64,000 nt of DNA from Bugulina stolonifera. Taxonomy: Eukaryota; Bryozoa; Gymnolaemata; Cheilostomatida; Bugulidae. The notes below the pieces were generated by a model. That model was not told the origin of the DNA. It saw nothing but the letters and a program-made list of their open reading frames with translations, and did no database searches. A program made the translations under genes and the position numbers. The DNA lies in contig OW285192.1 in the NCBI GenBank assembly GCA_935421135.1, positions 16,965,001 through 17,029,000 of the forward strand, given 5' to 3'. Positions 12,887-28,115 of the stretch are shown one piece after another (position 1 is the first letter of the stretch; every line of letters begins with the position of its first letter).

Positions 12887-15635
12887 GCTGTGAAGATTCA
12901 AAGTGTCTTGGTATAACACAATCATGTGCATTGATGAGTAAACATCTCTTGTACATTTCTGTACTTGTTTCCACATCTGGTGTTGCCGTATGTATAAACA
13001 ACTTACTTAGTGAACAACAAGTTTGGAGTGCGTGATGCTATACTGGTAACGAGTTCTAGGTTTGTAAAGATATCTGTACCAGGTAGGATTATGCTCTACC
13101 AGTCTATCATATCATAACTATGTCAAGTGCATGTATAGTATATTTTACAAAAAGATAAACTTGTTGGAGTCATCACATATTGCATGTGCACATCATTATG
13201 ACTGTGTGTAAACTGACAACAGTATGCAGGTTAATTGAAAGTGCAGTCATCTCTACAGCTTACATACAATGTAGTATTGACAACATGAGGTAAGTAGTTG
13301 AAGAGCAGCTGAAGAGGGCACCTGCATGTATCAGAAACACCAGACCAGTAGTGTACACTGCTCCCCCAGCTATAAACTATGCTGTGATCCACTAACATGT
13401 ATATACTTATACTATCATTTGAAACCATTACCCCAAGTGTTCCCATATTAACGTTTTGTCAAACAAATGGTGAGAACCTGTTCTTAGCAGTACATGTATA
13501 ACTTTGTGTAGCCGTAGCCTAGATATACATGTATCTCTAGAATCATAAATTTTCTACAATCTGCACAAGTAAGCGACTGTTCTGCAGAATAAAAGTCGTC
13601 TTCAAACATTTATAGAAAGCATGCATTAGACTGTATAGCAAAATATTATAATATTGCAGGTTTCAGTTATCTTTCTGATAATGGGCAGTGTTGCATTGAG
13701 CCTCCTGGTACATCTAAGTACAAATTCGAAAGACAATTCAAAATCATTTTTTGTTTTCACCTGCGTAATGTACATGTATAAAGGTAGTCAGTGTACATGT
13801 AATATTATGCACGTCATCACCATGATGGGCGTCACGCAATTTCTTAGATACAATGTAATATGATTCAGTACTATTGTACAAAACAGTCATATTAATTGAC
13901 CAACTTAATCTATTATCTAAACATTGGGAGTGTTTGTTATTCAAGCAAGCTGCATTAGAATTCTCTCTTTGAAATGAAAAAGATGTTAAAAATAAAATCT
14001 CATGCCTCAATTACTCACACCTACATACGTGTAGATACTTATATTGAAGTGCAAACATCTTCACATGCTATCATGGTAATCATAACATTGGGTTTTGTTG
14101 AGATTTTTGGCAAGCTTGTGTCTTAGATCATATTATATTATAGCAACTGTGACATACTAGGTACCAGGTGTGTCAGCCACTGAATGATTATCATTGGAAT
14201 TTGGAAAGATTGTAATGTACTAGTAGGTTACATCACTTGCAGACATTTTCAGCACTGATTTTAGGGGTACACAGAATGAAAACATTCCATTATATCAATA
14301 CAATACTTATATGTGCAATGCAACCTGTATACGTTATACATACAGTTGGGCTTTGCAGGTATACAGTGTTATTATTAGACATGCAATTATTTTTATAGGA
14401 GTTGCTTTTTCCCACACTAAATTGATTTCTACTTGATAGTTAAGCAAACAACACAATTCACTAAAAGTTGCAAATTTAAATGTTGAATATATTTTATCAC
14501 TTGATTTAATAAAGTATACACACCATGGGTTGAGGGTAAAAATAGTGTTGAAAATACAATATATTAATGAGTTATAACATCCTAATAGCTTCTAAAACCC
14601 AAATATAGTCTCAAAGAGTCGTGCATGACTACAATTACTTTGACAGTGGAAGTAATAATGTTACGACTGTTACTGGTAAAGTTATTAGTCAAGAGTTATC
14701 ATTCCATGAGAACATCACAATAAAATAAGATTCCAACATTTTCCTATCAATATATACAAATAAATTCGCCTGCAGTAAATGAAAATTGCATAGCAAAAAA
14801 ACTAAATTGTAAATCGTTCAAATCTTTCTACCTAACCATATAATACTTTAAGTATCCTATAAAACAGAAATGATTTAGTACAGAAGCTTAGGCTTGAGCC
14901 TTGATCATTTGGGACAGGTATTGGTAAAATGTCTGATTGTAAATGTAATGAAGTAGCCATAGTGAATATGGGAGTTAACCTACTACAGGTACACATAGAT
15001 TCACTGATGATTATTCTATACCTGCGAATCGTGTGTGCTCAATCGTAAGCCATGTGTGGGTGTCTGAAGCAAAAATGATTTTTCCCCAAAATTGCAAGAT
15101 TACTACTTCAAGTTATCATCAACTGTATCTAAGAGTAACATAACCTACATATACACAATTTACTACATGTCACTGTGTATATATAGTTCCAGCCTACAAC
15201 AACTGCTAGTCTCAGGGGGCGCCCCAGTGTCTCTCAGTCACTGTCTCAGTGCTTGTCCCAGTGTCTGGCACAGTGTCATTCTTATCTCCTTCATTATCAT
15301 CCCTTATTCTAAACACAAAAAACAGTTAATTCTTTCTGAAGTTGGTAGGAGCTTTGAAGGTTACGATACGATACGATAGGTTGAACCCATTTCTACTAGC
15401 GGTTTACTGAGCACACACACTCTTTGTTGTACCTGTAGTATAAAGACCAATAATCTAGTACAGCAATTGTCAACATGAAATCATGCTGTGGTAGTGGACA
15501 CAGAAGTGGACAATAATGCCATACACAGATTCACCACCAATATTTGGGCAGTGATAACATAACGTGTTACTATGTGCTATCGAAGCCATCATCCAGGTAT
15601 CTTGGGGTCTCTATTGTATACTACTTTCACCATTG

Positions 15636-15812
15636 TAATAATATAGAGAGCAAACAACTCCTGTAATACTTACATGTAAACATAATGTTTGTATGTTGTA
15701 CTATAATAATATAGAAAGTAAAAAACTCCCTTATACTTATATGTAACCAATAGTATGTACGTATGTAGTAGTATAATGCTACAGAGAGTATACAACTACT
15801 GTAGTAGTATAG
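15636..15812. repeat. ~68-bp tandem repeat, 2.6 units
   Basis: Units starting TAATAATATAG begin at 15636 and 15704, with a diverged third unit (TAATGCTACAG) at 15773. Each continues with a GAGAG-like block, an AACTCC-like block and a CATGTA-rich part. No coding potential. Confidence 0.6.
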
Positions 15813-16974
15813 TATCAGTTAGAGTTTAGATTTGGACAAAATTCAATAATTGTGATCTTGTAGTCATGGTACCAAAACACAGATTGGCTACAGCCGGGAA
15901 CATTATTATAGATAGGGCACTAGTTACTGTAGTAGTTGGTGACTAGCAACAAACTATGGAATAGCTGTTGATACGGTGACAGAGGCTATAGCAAAGACAG
16001 CGGATGATAAATGAAGGTCCTTTGTGTTCTCAAGATGAAGGCTGTAAGAGTTGCCCACTCTCTGTCCTTACAATTCCATGATCAGTTGTTGTGGTTGAAA
16101 CCGATGCAAAAATTTTGTGTAACACAGCATACTGAAACCTTGATTTTGGACCAAGCTTTCAAAGTGGTCAGTGGGCGGGATTTAACTAGGGATTGAGAAA
16201 CAATTCAATATAGTCTCACCTTGGAGGTATATTCTTTGGAGAGAGTGCCCTATCTTCCACTTAGTAGCAATATTAGACCTAAAAAGCAGTCCTGTAGCGC
16301 CAGTTCCTCCACCAGCTGTATTAACATAGCGTAGTCATGTATGAAGGTCTAAGGGCAAGCTCATCATTCCATATATTATATACAATGTATATATATATCT
16401 TGTCTAGTGCAGACCACTTGGTCCTTGGTTGGAGATAAGGCATCTGCAAGGGAAGACAAATTATAATAGGGAATTATTAGGTTTGTTAGACAAGTTGGTG
16501 ACCAAAGCCCAATATTAAATAATTAGTTACCCATTGTTTATAATAAACCAAAATGGTCATGGTAATAAAATCAAAAATTGAAAATAAAAATGTTAAATAT
16601 ATTATTAATTATATTTGATTTTTCTATTAAAAATTATTCTGAATAATCTCAAAGGACAATTAATGGTATTTTTCACTTCGTGAACAAATAGTTATATAAA
16701 ATAGCTTGACTACATTACAATGGTGATTCGAAACACCATTTAAATTGCTACTACTAATTACTTTACTACAATTGAAAATATTTTAGAACGACTTTAGCAT
16801 CGTTTGTATATGGATTTTCCCAAGCAAATCAACCGGAAACTGTTTTATAGCCATGGTACAACTAGAATAGCAAAAGAACACTAACGGCACACCTTGCGTA
16901 CCTCGAACCCAATTAAGGTGCGTGGGTTAGTTACCCAGCGTGCATCAGCAAGTTCCTTTCTAATATCAGCAAAC

Positions 16975-19100
<2,126 letters not shown>

Positions 19101-19136
19101 ACCCTAAATTATTTGTACACACAGCTGCCTGTTGAG

Positions 19137-19142
19137 AATAAA
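19137..19142 (+). terminator. RPS3 polyadenylation signal
   Basis: Canonical AATAAA 36 bases after the RPS3 stop codon, followed by the GT-rich stretch AACCATGTCTTGTCTCTG a little downstream. Confidence 0.75.
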
Positions 19143-19456
19143 GTCCATCATATTCTAAACCATGTCTTGTCTCTGAGGAATTCTTTCTTTCATTGATGAA
19201 TTGTTTTAGTTCTATTATTTCAGCTTTCAATTGTGGATTTGTATGGATATTCCATCTGTTGCTTGGTACAGCCCAGTCAACTTGTAGTATTCTTTGGTTT
19301 CCATTGAGCAAAGTAGTGCCACCGTCCACTATCGAAGTGTTGTGTTGAGGGTTGTCCTCCGAGAATAGCTTTTGTGATGGAGAGGGCAACTTCGTAAATA
19401 TTAAGGACTAATTAGTGGGGGGACGGAGTTCTCATTGGGCACTCATAGGCTATTAT

Positions 19457-19509
19457 AATAATTAGAAGTTGCCCTATCTCAATTTCAGAGAGGACAACTT
19501 CTAATTATT
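19457..19509. repeat. Hairpin repeat, copy 1
   Basis: A near-perfect palindrome: AATAATTAGAAGTTG(C) pairs with CAACTTCTAATTATT around a short loop, and the pairing continues as CCTNTCTC/GAGAGG. Flanking bases (CTCATAGGC and GCCTATGAG) extend the inverted symmetry to about 19438-19536. A related hairpin occurs at 27961-28020, so it is a dispersed MITE-like family. Confidence 0.65.
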
Positions 19510-21416
19510 ACCAATAGCTTGTGAGTGCCTATGAGACCTAGCTTGTGAGTTGGTAGAGATGCCCAAGGGGCAAAAGTAAGGTTTGGTTCCTATTAGTACA
19601 ATTTAATCCAGACGGCCTGCGTAAGTGCAGTTTGACTTGCTGCTATTTGACTATTATTGTAGTAGTTAATTTCATTTTGGAGCAAGATCTCAGATATAAA
19701 ATTTAGTCTGGGGGCATTCCTATTTGGCCATTTGAACTTAGTCAATCTGGCGCACACAATACAATATCAAAGAGCAGACATATTCTGTATGCTAAAAGTC
19801 CTCTCTTGCATTGCTAGATATCTGCCCAACTCAAGGCCAAGACTGCAAAAATCTTAGTGACATTCAGCTGCTCATAAATAAACTCAGTGAAAACCAACAT
19901 TTTTTTTCACCTGAAAGCGATTTGAAAGTTTCTTTGCAAAAGTGAAAATACCTTGACATTGGGCTATTCTAAATAATAAACTAGAATTGTCCTCTCTTCG
20001 GATTTTCAAATAGAGGGAGGAGATGACTCCATAACAGGACTTGGTCACACGGCTCACCTTTTCTGCAACTGCATAGGCACATGCAATGTGTTTTAACCGA
20101 TTTCTGCATGGCCTATATAGTTTGTTTCACATACGTGTACACCTCAATTTATTTCCATAAAAGCTAAGCTTAGGCTAAACCCGCAAGTCACAAACTATAT
20201 ACATGTACATGATGACTTGTGTAGTTACAGGCTGCACACTATGCTGTTCAGTCTCGTTAATTGCTTAGAGACTACAAAAATTACCACTTTTTTATTATCA
20301 CCATCATCCGGATTTTCTAAAATCTAGCTCTGTTAGAATATTACGTTACTAGTTACCATAGACATCATGTTATCGAGTATTGAATATAAATGGTGCGTTG
20401 AGGAGGTCATCAAATCAAATCGCATGCTCGATTATAATTAGATATTACATAATTGGACTACTAATATTCAATCTCTGAGAAACGAAGCATAGTCTTGAAG
20501 CTTAAAGGTGGCCTTAGTTCCTAGTGAATCTATTCCTATGCTAATGTATCATATTTATTACAATGTTGAACATTACATTATACTATGCTAATGCAGATGC
20601 TGTGCTACACATTGGCTGTAATTTTATGCAACTATGTTTGTTCTATTCATCGCTCTATTGTTAAGGAAATGAGTAGTGTATGAAATTGGCATCCAAGTGA
20701 CGCACTGCTGCATGGGGCACATAACTTATTACTACTGTATTATCTTTTATGTGATATCAAGTAATGTAACCTACTGGCTACTAAAACAAGCTTATACATT
20801 GTAACAGTCTTGAGTAGACTCCAATACACAGAGCAGGTAAATATTTATAATATTTTATTTTCAACTTGGAATAGTTATATTTACAGCGTAGTATGATGTT
20901 CACTACTGTAAATGCTGCATGGTTGGAAACTAAAAAATATTTTGGTCAATTCAAAGTGGTAGACAGAGATATATCTTTTATGTACATGTAGGAAAGTAGC
21001 TGGTTACGCCAGTCTATTATATCTGAAGAAAAACTCTGCTTCTGGGTTAGTTGAAAAACAAGTCATCCGTATTGTTTTTTATACAGTACTTGATCTTTGT
21101 TACACTTTGGTGTTAGTATACCCAGTAGTGAGTCTCTCAGGCTATTGGTACTCCTCTCTCAAGGTACTACTTTTAGTGTATCACTCAGTACCCTTAGCTA
21201 GAACCTCAGTCTTACCTTGCAATAGCAGGAACATCAATAAAGTAGAAGTTTTCTCAAATACTCCCACTAGAACCCTTCAATCCTCATAGTTGGTTATAGA
21301 CAATCTAAAGTCACAACTCGCCGTGTTTAGCCAATGACCAATTATATTGCCGCTAATGTCCGGTTTTACAGATGGATTGCTGATACTGGTCAATCTCAGT
21401 GATTATTAATCTGGAA

Positions 21417-21511
21417 ATGGCTCAGAGAATATCATCTGGCAGCGTCAGCAACCCTTATGAGCTAGAGTTCTTATACTCCAAGTATTGCTATGCACAGACC
21501 AAACCATCAAG
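21417..21511 (+). CDS. Candidate first coding exon, product unknown
   Basis: ATG in an acceptable context (GGAAATGG) opens 31 codons with ordinary, non-repetitive composition (MAQRISSGSVSNPYELEF...) and ends at a good donor, AAG|GTAAAT, in phase 2. I do not recognise the peptide. No convincing next exon is close by. Its phase would let it join the exons at 30418 or 36197 of the scaffold gene, which would make it a distant alternative start; it could equally be chance or belong to an unrecognised gene. Confidence 0.3.
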
Positions 21512-22329
21512 GTAAATCTAACTAATTGATCTGTTGTTAGCCTATCAACTGGAATATAATAATATGTACCCTGCAGTGCAGATACTAGACTGAGCTCTCC
21601 ATGTATGTATTGCAGCATTAAGGGGTAGGGTTACTTCATACCCTCAACAGACTTTTGAGAAACCATGGTCGGTTTAGTTTTCTTGGAGACATCATGCAAA
21701 TTTTGAACACTATGTGATCTCAGTCCTGCAGTTTTTCAACGTGAGCTAATGTGGGGCATGCACGTGTTATTTCTGCTTTAGTGTAAGTAGTACACATACA
21801 TTTGACTACCAAATATAATAACGGAAACTCTCATTACAGGAATTGTGTTGGTCCAGTTATTTTAATAGATCTGCCCCCGTGGTTAGCAGCTTATAGAAAA
21901 ACTCCCTTAAGAAGTTACATGGTTATATAATTATATAAGCAGTATATTTATATAAATACTAACTAGAATGGTAAACTGAAGAGTTAATTCCAGAAGGAAA
22001 TATTTTCTTGGAAGGAAAAATTGCCCAAATTGGACTAATCTGTTTAAATTAATAATAGCAGTTCATCATACTATACATATACATGTACTTACATTGTATA
22101 CATGTACATGTATGATGAAAGTGTACATGTATATAATGTATTACAGTACATGTAGTACAATTGCTTGTACATTAAACACCATATCACTGTAGTGTATAGG
22201 CATGGCAGGAGGATATACTTTAACTGTGCCAATGGTTATCTATTTTCATGCTAATAAATATTACCTAGTAGGCCTACCAAGAGCTCCTACTTTCAACCAT
22301 TGAGCTAAGACATCATAATTATAAGTTAT

Positions 22330-22476
22330 AGCTTGAATAATAAGTACATTATAAGACTATGACTTGATATACAGCTTGAATAATAAGTACATTATAAGAC
22401 TATGACTTGATATACAGCTTGAATAACAAGTACATTATAGGACTATGACTTGATATACAACTTGACTAATAAGTAC
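22330..22476. repeat. 43-bp minisatellite, 3.4 units
   Basis: Units starting AGCTTGAATAATAAGTACAT begin at 22330, 22373, 22416 and (diverged, partial) 22459. The first two are identical by eye. Confidence 0.9.
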
Positions 22477-22920
22477 GTCCTTCCATAGTCAACAGCAGTA
22501 GTATAAATATTTAATAATACATTCTACTCTCTAGCAGGTCTACAGTGAACAAAGTATACATATATATCTGCTCAAACTATATAATGGTCATTCCCTGTAC
22601 TTGTTTTTAATATGTTCTTTTAGCAAGTCTGGTTTGAAATATATTGTTTACTTTCACATACGTGTACATGTATTATTTCTAAGGGTGATGGGCTACTTGC
22701 ATATTGATACATGTCTGTCAGGTGGTGAATTGTCTAATGTCTGTTCATTAAAACATGCAAACACACTCTTGTTGGTTCTTTATAAACTACAAGAATATTA
22801 AACTAGTTTTTTTATCTACAGGGAATTTAAACACATTGTTCTTAGTAATAATTTAGACTGTGATTGAAGTACCTCAAGGCATGAATTATAAGCACTATTG
22901 TGTGGCTACCCCTTACATTA

Positions 22921-23160
22921 GTTTACATGTATACACTGACTTCTATGTTAGTTTACATGTATACACTGACTTCTACGTTAGTTTACTTGTATACACTGAC
23001 TTCTGCGTTAGTTTACACGTATACACTGACTTCTACGTTAGTTTACACGTATACACTGACTTCTACGTTAGTTTACACGTATACACTGACTTCTACGTTA
23101 GTTTACACGTATACACTGACTTCTACGTTAGTTTACATGTATTCACTGACTTTTACGTTA
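22921..23160. repeat. 30-bp minisatellite, 8 units
   Basis: Units of GTTTACACGTATACACTGAC plus ten bases start every 30 bp from 22921 to 23131. The period is a multiple of three and stop-free in two frames, giving Tyr/Val/Leu/His-rich open frames. These have no splice signals or similarity to known protein and are treated as non-coding. Confidence 0.93.
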
Positions 23161-24051
23161 GTTTCTGTCGAGATCAAATGTGTACACCGTAAAATAAGGC
23201 CTCTAAGACAGTGTGACGTAATATTGTAATGGGTTTTGAGGTCTAGTACTGTCGTCCTAAGACGACTCTCGTGTCTAAAATGAAGAGCCTATGAGTGGTA
23301 CTCGGTCTTCTCATTACATGAAAGATTAACAGGTACTAGTAGTCAAATAACTACCAAAGACGACCCATATGGTCCCGAGTCGATGCTTGTTTACTATACT
23401 AAGAAAGAGAGTGATCAGACCTAGTAGGAAGTTCGGGTTGCAAGGTCGAAGACCTTAACAACTGGAACGACCTATCTACGAAGTGAAAGTCTCTGTATAT
23501 AAGTATAGATGTGTCTTTATTGAGATCCAAGCATGAACTGAGACAACAAACATGAAAACAATGTATTTTATATAGTATTAGAACTTCCGGAGGAAGCCCT
23601 GGTAAAAAGGCCGACGTAGTGTCGTAAAAAGACGACGTAGTGTCGTCTGGAAATTGCACAACAATATGGCCGTCGGGTTTGACAAAAGATGCTTAAAACC
23701 ATCTAGATCATATGCAAAATCAATATCAGGTATTTCTGAGAGGTCGGGCCTCTTTACATGGGTATAAAAAGGACATAATTGCTCAGTAAATGATATGTAA
23801 TTATAAGTGTATGATTAGAACATGCATAACAATGTAGGTATGAGTAACAAGACAGCTAAGTGCAAGAAACCAAGTGTTAGATGAGTAGTGCTGTGGCAAC
23901 TACTAGGCACTTAGGGTGCTATAAGGTCCATCAGGCTAGCTGAGGTCGTATGTACAAATGTCCTGAACCATTACAATATCACTAGTATTGTGATTAATGT
24001 GACTGCATTGTGTCTCAGGTTATCTATATAGTACCTCTTCCACTCACATTG

Positions 24052-24160
24052 GATATGCTGTGGACGTACCATTAGATATGCTGTGGACGTACCATTAGAT
24101 ATGCTGTGGACGTACCATTAGATATGCTGTGGACGTACCATTAGATATGCTGTGGACGTG
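24052..24160. repeat. 23-bp minisatellite, 5 units
   Basis: GATATGCTGTGGACGTACC plus ATTA repeats at 24052, 24075, 24098, 24121 and 24144, nearly without change, which suggests recent expansion. Confidence 0.92.
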
Positions 24161-24856
24161 TATTCATTTGACTCTATATATCAATTGCCTCTTGCTACAT
24201 GTGAATACAATGCTTTCCACGCTCTGTAGACATTAGATTTTATGTATGTGGGGTAGTTTTTCAGGCTTGATTCAGAATTACGGATCACACCTTCCAACGT
24301 GTCTTATTTTTGTAGTGTGGCCTACCATGTATATTATATTATCATGGAAAAAGCTAAGCCAACGTTTACGATAAGTTTGTTGTAAAGCTGCTAGTTTGGG
24401 TAACGTAATGTACACATTGCTACTACAAACAATATTTAGTATGGCTATCATCCTTCTTATAGGGTGTATATAGATAAATGTAGGCTATCTGATACTTGGG
24501 TTGCAGATACAGTGCTGTGCGAAATAAGGTATCCGCCCTACTTTTTAGTGACAAATTCTGATTTAAAAGCTTACTACTTGTATTCTTTTTGTCATAACTC
24601 ACAACTATCATATATCAATTTAAACCAAATTTTGTGTAGATTCTAACTTTTAAATTCATTTTCCCATATATTCAATGGATTTTCTTATGTATTTGCTGAA
24701 ACTTAAAGTGGTCATCTTTTGCAATACTAGCCATCAAAGCCGCCTCACAATTGACATGCAATTACTTGCATTCTAATTGAAAATATTGGAACAGACTCTT
24801 TGTATTAGTGCATGGTGGCCCTGAAAAGGGCTTTTGAGGTTGGGGAAGATATATGG

Positions 24857-25235
24857 TCAGTATTTCATTGACCAGCCTTTGTTGTTTTTGAAGATCCCCT
24901 CACATCGTCGCAGCACGCTGTTGACTAGGGTTGTCAGTCGATCTGGAGTAACAGTTCTGTGATAGGCTTCTATGATATCTTTGATTAAGGCTCTTTTTGT
25001 TGTGGGTTTATTCTTTGTTATCACCAAGCCCATTTGATGCCACAGGTGTTCAATTGGATTGACATCAGCTAATTGGGCAGGCCATGTTAGAGTTCTGATT
25101 ACTTTCTCAATCATCCACTTCTCTACACTCCTGGCCCGGTGACAAGGTGGGTTGTGGTCCTAAAAGACAGAAAGCTGCTTCATCTGTCTAAGAGCTGTCG
25201 TCAACTCGCAAGTGTTGATTTGTGCAAGCAGTGGA
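24857..25235 (-). pseudogene. Tc1/mariner transposase C-terminal fragment, left arm
   Basis: Reads ALRQMKQL, then a stop codon (TAG, 25160-25162), then DHNPPCHRARSVEKW with the second catalytic Asp, and WPAQLADVNPIEHLW with the catalytic Glu. I count 35 residues between that Asp and Glu; one more than the usual Tc1 DD34E spacing because of an extra residue in DHNPPCH. The frame then runs to a natural-looking end (GWSMKY) at 24857. The N-terminal DNA-binding domain and first catalytic Asp are absent. Confidence 0.8.
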
Positions 25236-25779
25236 GCTGTTATTATAGTCAGTGTTCGAATTGTGGTTATACGGGAGTATACGGCGTGTACCCACCTCAA
25301 TTTTGGTGGGTACACTGTCAGCAGGCGTGTACCCTCATGGTAATTGACTAGTTTTGCTGAAGACACGGCAGTTTTCGCAATCGAAATAGGTTTACTGGTT
25401 GCTGAGTGACTGCTGATCGTAAATTTTCCCTCTAATCTAGCGATCGTTTGATTGATAACAGCGTGTTAAGTCAATCCCGAAATGTCAAAGTAAGTTTATA
25501 GTAGCTTGGACCAGCAACCTGCACACAAATAAATCCTTCTGCTTTACTAACTGAATTAGTCATTGTATCAATGGTTTCATAGGACTTGAATATGGGTTCC
25601 ACTTTCTTTAGTATTTTCAGTTTTCCGAATGCGTTTGCAGAGCCATGAAAACTTTTTGATAAGGACAGTGGCCAAACAGTTGAATTTAAAAGTTTTTTTA
25701 GGTCTAAACCTAAATCTCAAAAGTAAATTGTTGTACTCTATTGCAATTTGACGTTTGACTGAGTGAAAAATATTGGAGA

Positions 25780-26440
25780 TAGTTGTATTTTTCTTACTTT
25801 GCTAATAAAATATAAAATACAAAAATTAAAAATAAATATTAATATTAATTTAATATGATCATCCATGATGTTGTATATAACAGTAACATAAATAATCGTA
25901 TTTGTTAGATTATCACCAGAGAAAAAAATCTGTATTCAATAATATAACTTATAAATAATAAATCAAACATAATATTAATTATATAAAAAAATAAATAATT
26001 ATTTATTATTTATAGTGATTATTATAAATAATAGAACTAGTAGTGAATCAATAGAATTAGATAATCAAATGGTAATCATATCATAATGATAACCATAATT
26101 ATTTATATTTTCATTAATTTTTATATGAAATAAATTATTTTGATAATAATTGTTGTAGCAATATGTCTGCATTAAGTATAAATAAAAATATTGCTTACCG
26201 GATTGTCACAAGAACAAGAGTCGATACTCAATAAATATAAATGAAAATACAAAATAGAAATAAATTGTTTTTAATAGAACAGAGAATTAGATAATTAATT
26301 TATATTTAATGATCATTATTGTATCGAATATGTAATGCAAATAATATAGCAATTGTTGTATTGCTTTATATAAAATATTTTAATCTCATGTTGATATTTT
26401 TATTCTAGAATAGGTAGGAATACTATTTGTTTTTGCGCAT
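25780..26440. other. AT-rich core of the hAT-like element
   Basis: About 650 bp of almost pure A/T with many ATTATTTAT-like and ATAAATAATT-like runs, clearly above the AT content of the surroundings. Short frames only; no gene seen. Confidence 0.7.
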
Positions 26441-26740
26441 AGTATTGAATTTCAACAGCTATAGGTATTGCACTACTATTGCAAACTACTTCCAAGTTTA
26501 GTAAGTGAGGCAAAGAGTGAGGTTATGACAAATTGGAATTCACAGAGAGCTAAAAAAAATCTTGTCACTGTTTAGTCTAGATGGTACTAGTAGAAACTAT
26601 GTATTTGGATTGAGCTTGGTTTCACTGGTTGACTGCAATTAAAGTAATCGTTTTGTTTATATTCTCTATTTTTGTTGTATTGAGGTGATTCATTGCTTTC
26701 AGAAGTCCACAAAAGACCACAGGTAATGAAGTTGTATGTT

Positions 26741-26830
26741 GCCTATTAGTGTACTTGCATGCCGCATATTAGTGTACTTGCATGCTGTCTAGTAGTGTAC
26801 TTGCATGCTGCCTAGTAACCTACATGCATG
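26741..26830. repeat. 23-bp tandem repeat, 4 units
   Basis: Units containing TAGTGTACTTGCATGC start at 23-bp spacing (TATTAG at 26744 and 26767, TAGTAG at 26790, TAGTAA at 26813). The last unit is diverged. Confidence 0.8.
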
Positions 26831-27078
26831 ATAGTTTGTCGAGTATTTTAGGTAGCTGAATAGTCTTTTTAGGCAATACTATATTTTTAGTTTACATTGA
26901 ATTTACTGTCAGTGTGATTTGATATTTCTTGCTAAGGTTATATTCGGCCATGGATTTAACTTTGAGACCAGTTTTTACTAGTGCTGCCAATTTATAAAAC
27001 ATTTAGCATTTTTGGAAGATGTTGTCACAAGTGGTGAGGATACTTGTAATACAGTGTTTAGTGATCCAAAGGAAGCTG

Positions 27079-27315
27079 GTGAGGAATTTAATTTTGCAGA
27101 AATGATACCCTAATTTATATTTTTCATATCTACTGCTCGCTGGTGAAGCTGTCTTTTTCTAACATTGCTGTACTGGTGTTGTGGCAATGTCTTCTGTTCA
27201 CTTTTCTAGGCGATTAGGCACTGTAGAGACCATTGGTTCAAACCCCAGTCAGGGCCTGGTGTTTTCATGGATTTAATGCAAGACCTAACAGCTCCCACAG
27301 ATAAATTCCTTAAAT
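27079..27315 (+). mobile_element. tRNA-like element, degraded copy 2
   Basis: Matches the reverse complement of the element at 49608-49805 over roughly 120 bp. Shared blocks are TTGCTGNNCTGGTGT (A-box region), TTCTGTTCACT, GGTTCAAACCCCAGTCAGGG (B box, 27235-27254) and TTTTCATGNATTT. The outer inverted repeats are only partly recognisable (AGGAATTTAATTTTGCAG near 27082; ATAAATTCC near 27303). Confidence 0.6.
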
Positions 27316-27960
27316 TAGCAAAATTATAATAATATTAGAGAAAACCCGGTGAGTAGTACATGTATATATCCTAAATAAATTGGTGAAACTCCTTTACACA
27401 GGTATGTATGTTTTATAGGCTTCAACCTTTTAACTTTTCCTTATAGCTGTTGTTCAAATAACATTACTGGTGTTATGTAATAAAGTCTACAGGTAGGTTG
27501 TGACAACGGAAATACAAATACATGTATTTTATTGTATAATACTTTTGTTCATTATAATTTTGTTGATAAACTTCAACTCCTTCCCTTCTCTAATGTTGAT
27601 GTCAATGCCATAGCTGTTTTGTTGAATTACTATAGTTTTCATACAGTTGCAGTTACATGCTGTTGTTGTTTGTGTTTATATACTTTTGACAAAATATACA
27701 ACTGTAAAATGTTGTAGTTCAGCATTTTGTAATAAATAAAGAAGTTGTTTTCTCTTTGACTACATGTACTTTTATTACAGTGAAAGAAAGATAAGGGAGT
27801 TGTCGTGTTTTAAATAGTATAGATCTATTCATTCTTACAATCAATGCAGCAGTAACACAAAATTGAAGGACACAAAGCACACTCAGTAGTTTAAAATATA
27901 AGGAACGGTCTGCATTGGTACCATGTACTCTGTGTAATGAGGTAAAGGACCTATCAACCA

Positions 27961-28020
27961 TAATTAGAAATTGTCCTCCCTTGTTTTGTCTTGCTGAAAT
28001 GGGAGAACAACTTCTAATTA
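27961..28020. repeat. Hairpin repeat, copy 2
   Basis: TAATTAGAAATTGTCCTCCC pairs with GGGAGAACAACTTCTAATTA across a 20-base loop. Same stem sequence family as 19457-19509. It lies within the hAT-like element near its right end. Confidence 0.65.
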
Positions 28021-28115
28021 AGATCTGCAGCTTCCGAGTGACCAATGCACCCTTTAGGAAAAGGTAAGAACCGTGTACCCACCTCATTTGTTCCACTTCG
28101 AACACTGATTATAGT

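Larger units (their letters stand above)
10485..16974. other. Gene-poor stretch between peroxidase B and RPS3
   Basis: No conserved protein, splice chain or RNA gene recognised on either strand. It holds a pentanucleotide satellite (12701-12886), a ~68-bp tandem repeat (15636-15812) and a short CATACAAG run near 11820. A stretch at 12455-12475 (TTGTGGTTAGAGCTCTGG) looks like a tRNA A box but has no matching B box. The last ~100 bp form the RPS3 promoter. Confidence 0.45.
19537..24507. other. Repeat-rich stretch downstream of RPS3
   Basis: Apart from the candidate exon at 21417-21511 I see no gene. It holds three minisatellites (22330, 22921, 24052) and scattered TACATGTA motifs. Two short GTCGTC/GACGAC symmetries occur at 23251-23266 and 23616-23648. 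No recognisable protein domain in any frame. Confidence 0.45.
25250..28107. mobile_element. Non-autonomous hAT-like element inside the Tc1-type element
   Basis: The ends are CAGTGTTCGAA (25250) and TTCGAACACTG (28107), a perfect 11-bp terminal inverted repeat of the CAGNG type. They are bracketed by an 8-bp direct repeat ATTATAGT (25242-25249 and 28108-28115), the target duplication size of hAT elements. Both ends also carry GTGGGTACAC motifs nearby. The 2.86-kb interior has no recognisable transposase. It holds an extremely AT-rich core (about 25780-26440), a 23-bp minisatellite, a copy of the tRNA-like element and a hairpin repeat. Confidence 0.78.

Noticed and set aside
22860..23229. 110-codon repetitive frames with a YTDFYVSLHV-like repeat
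   Set aside because: Product of a 30-bp minisatellite, open in more than one frame, with no signals of a gene.
27719..28105. 128-codon minus-strand frame
   Set aside because: Runs through the hairpin repeat and the end of the hAT-like element; it shows no transposase motifs.
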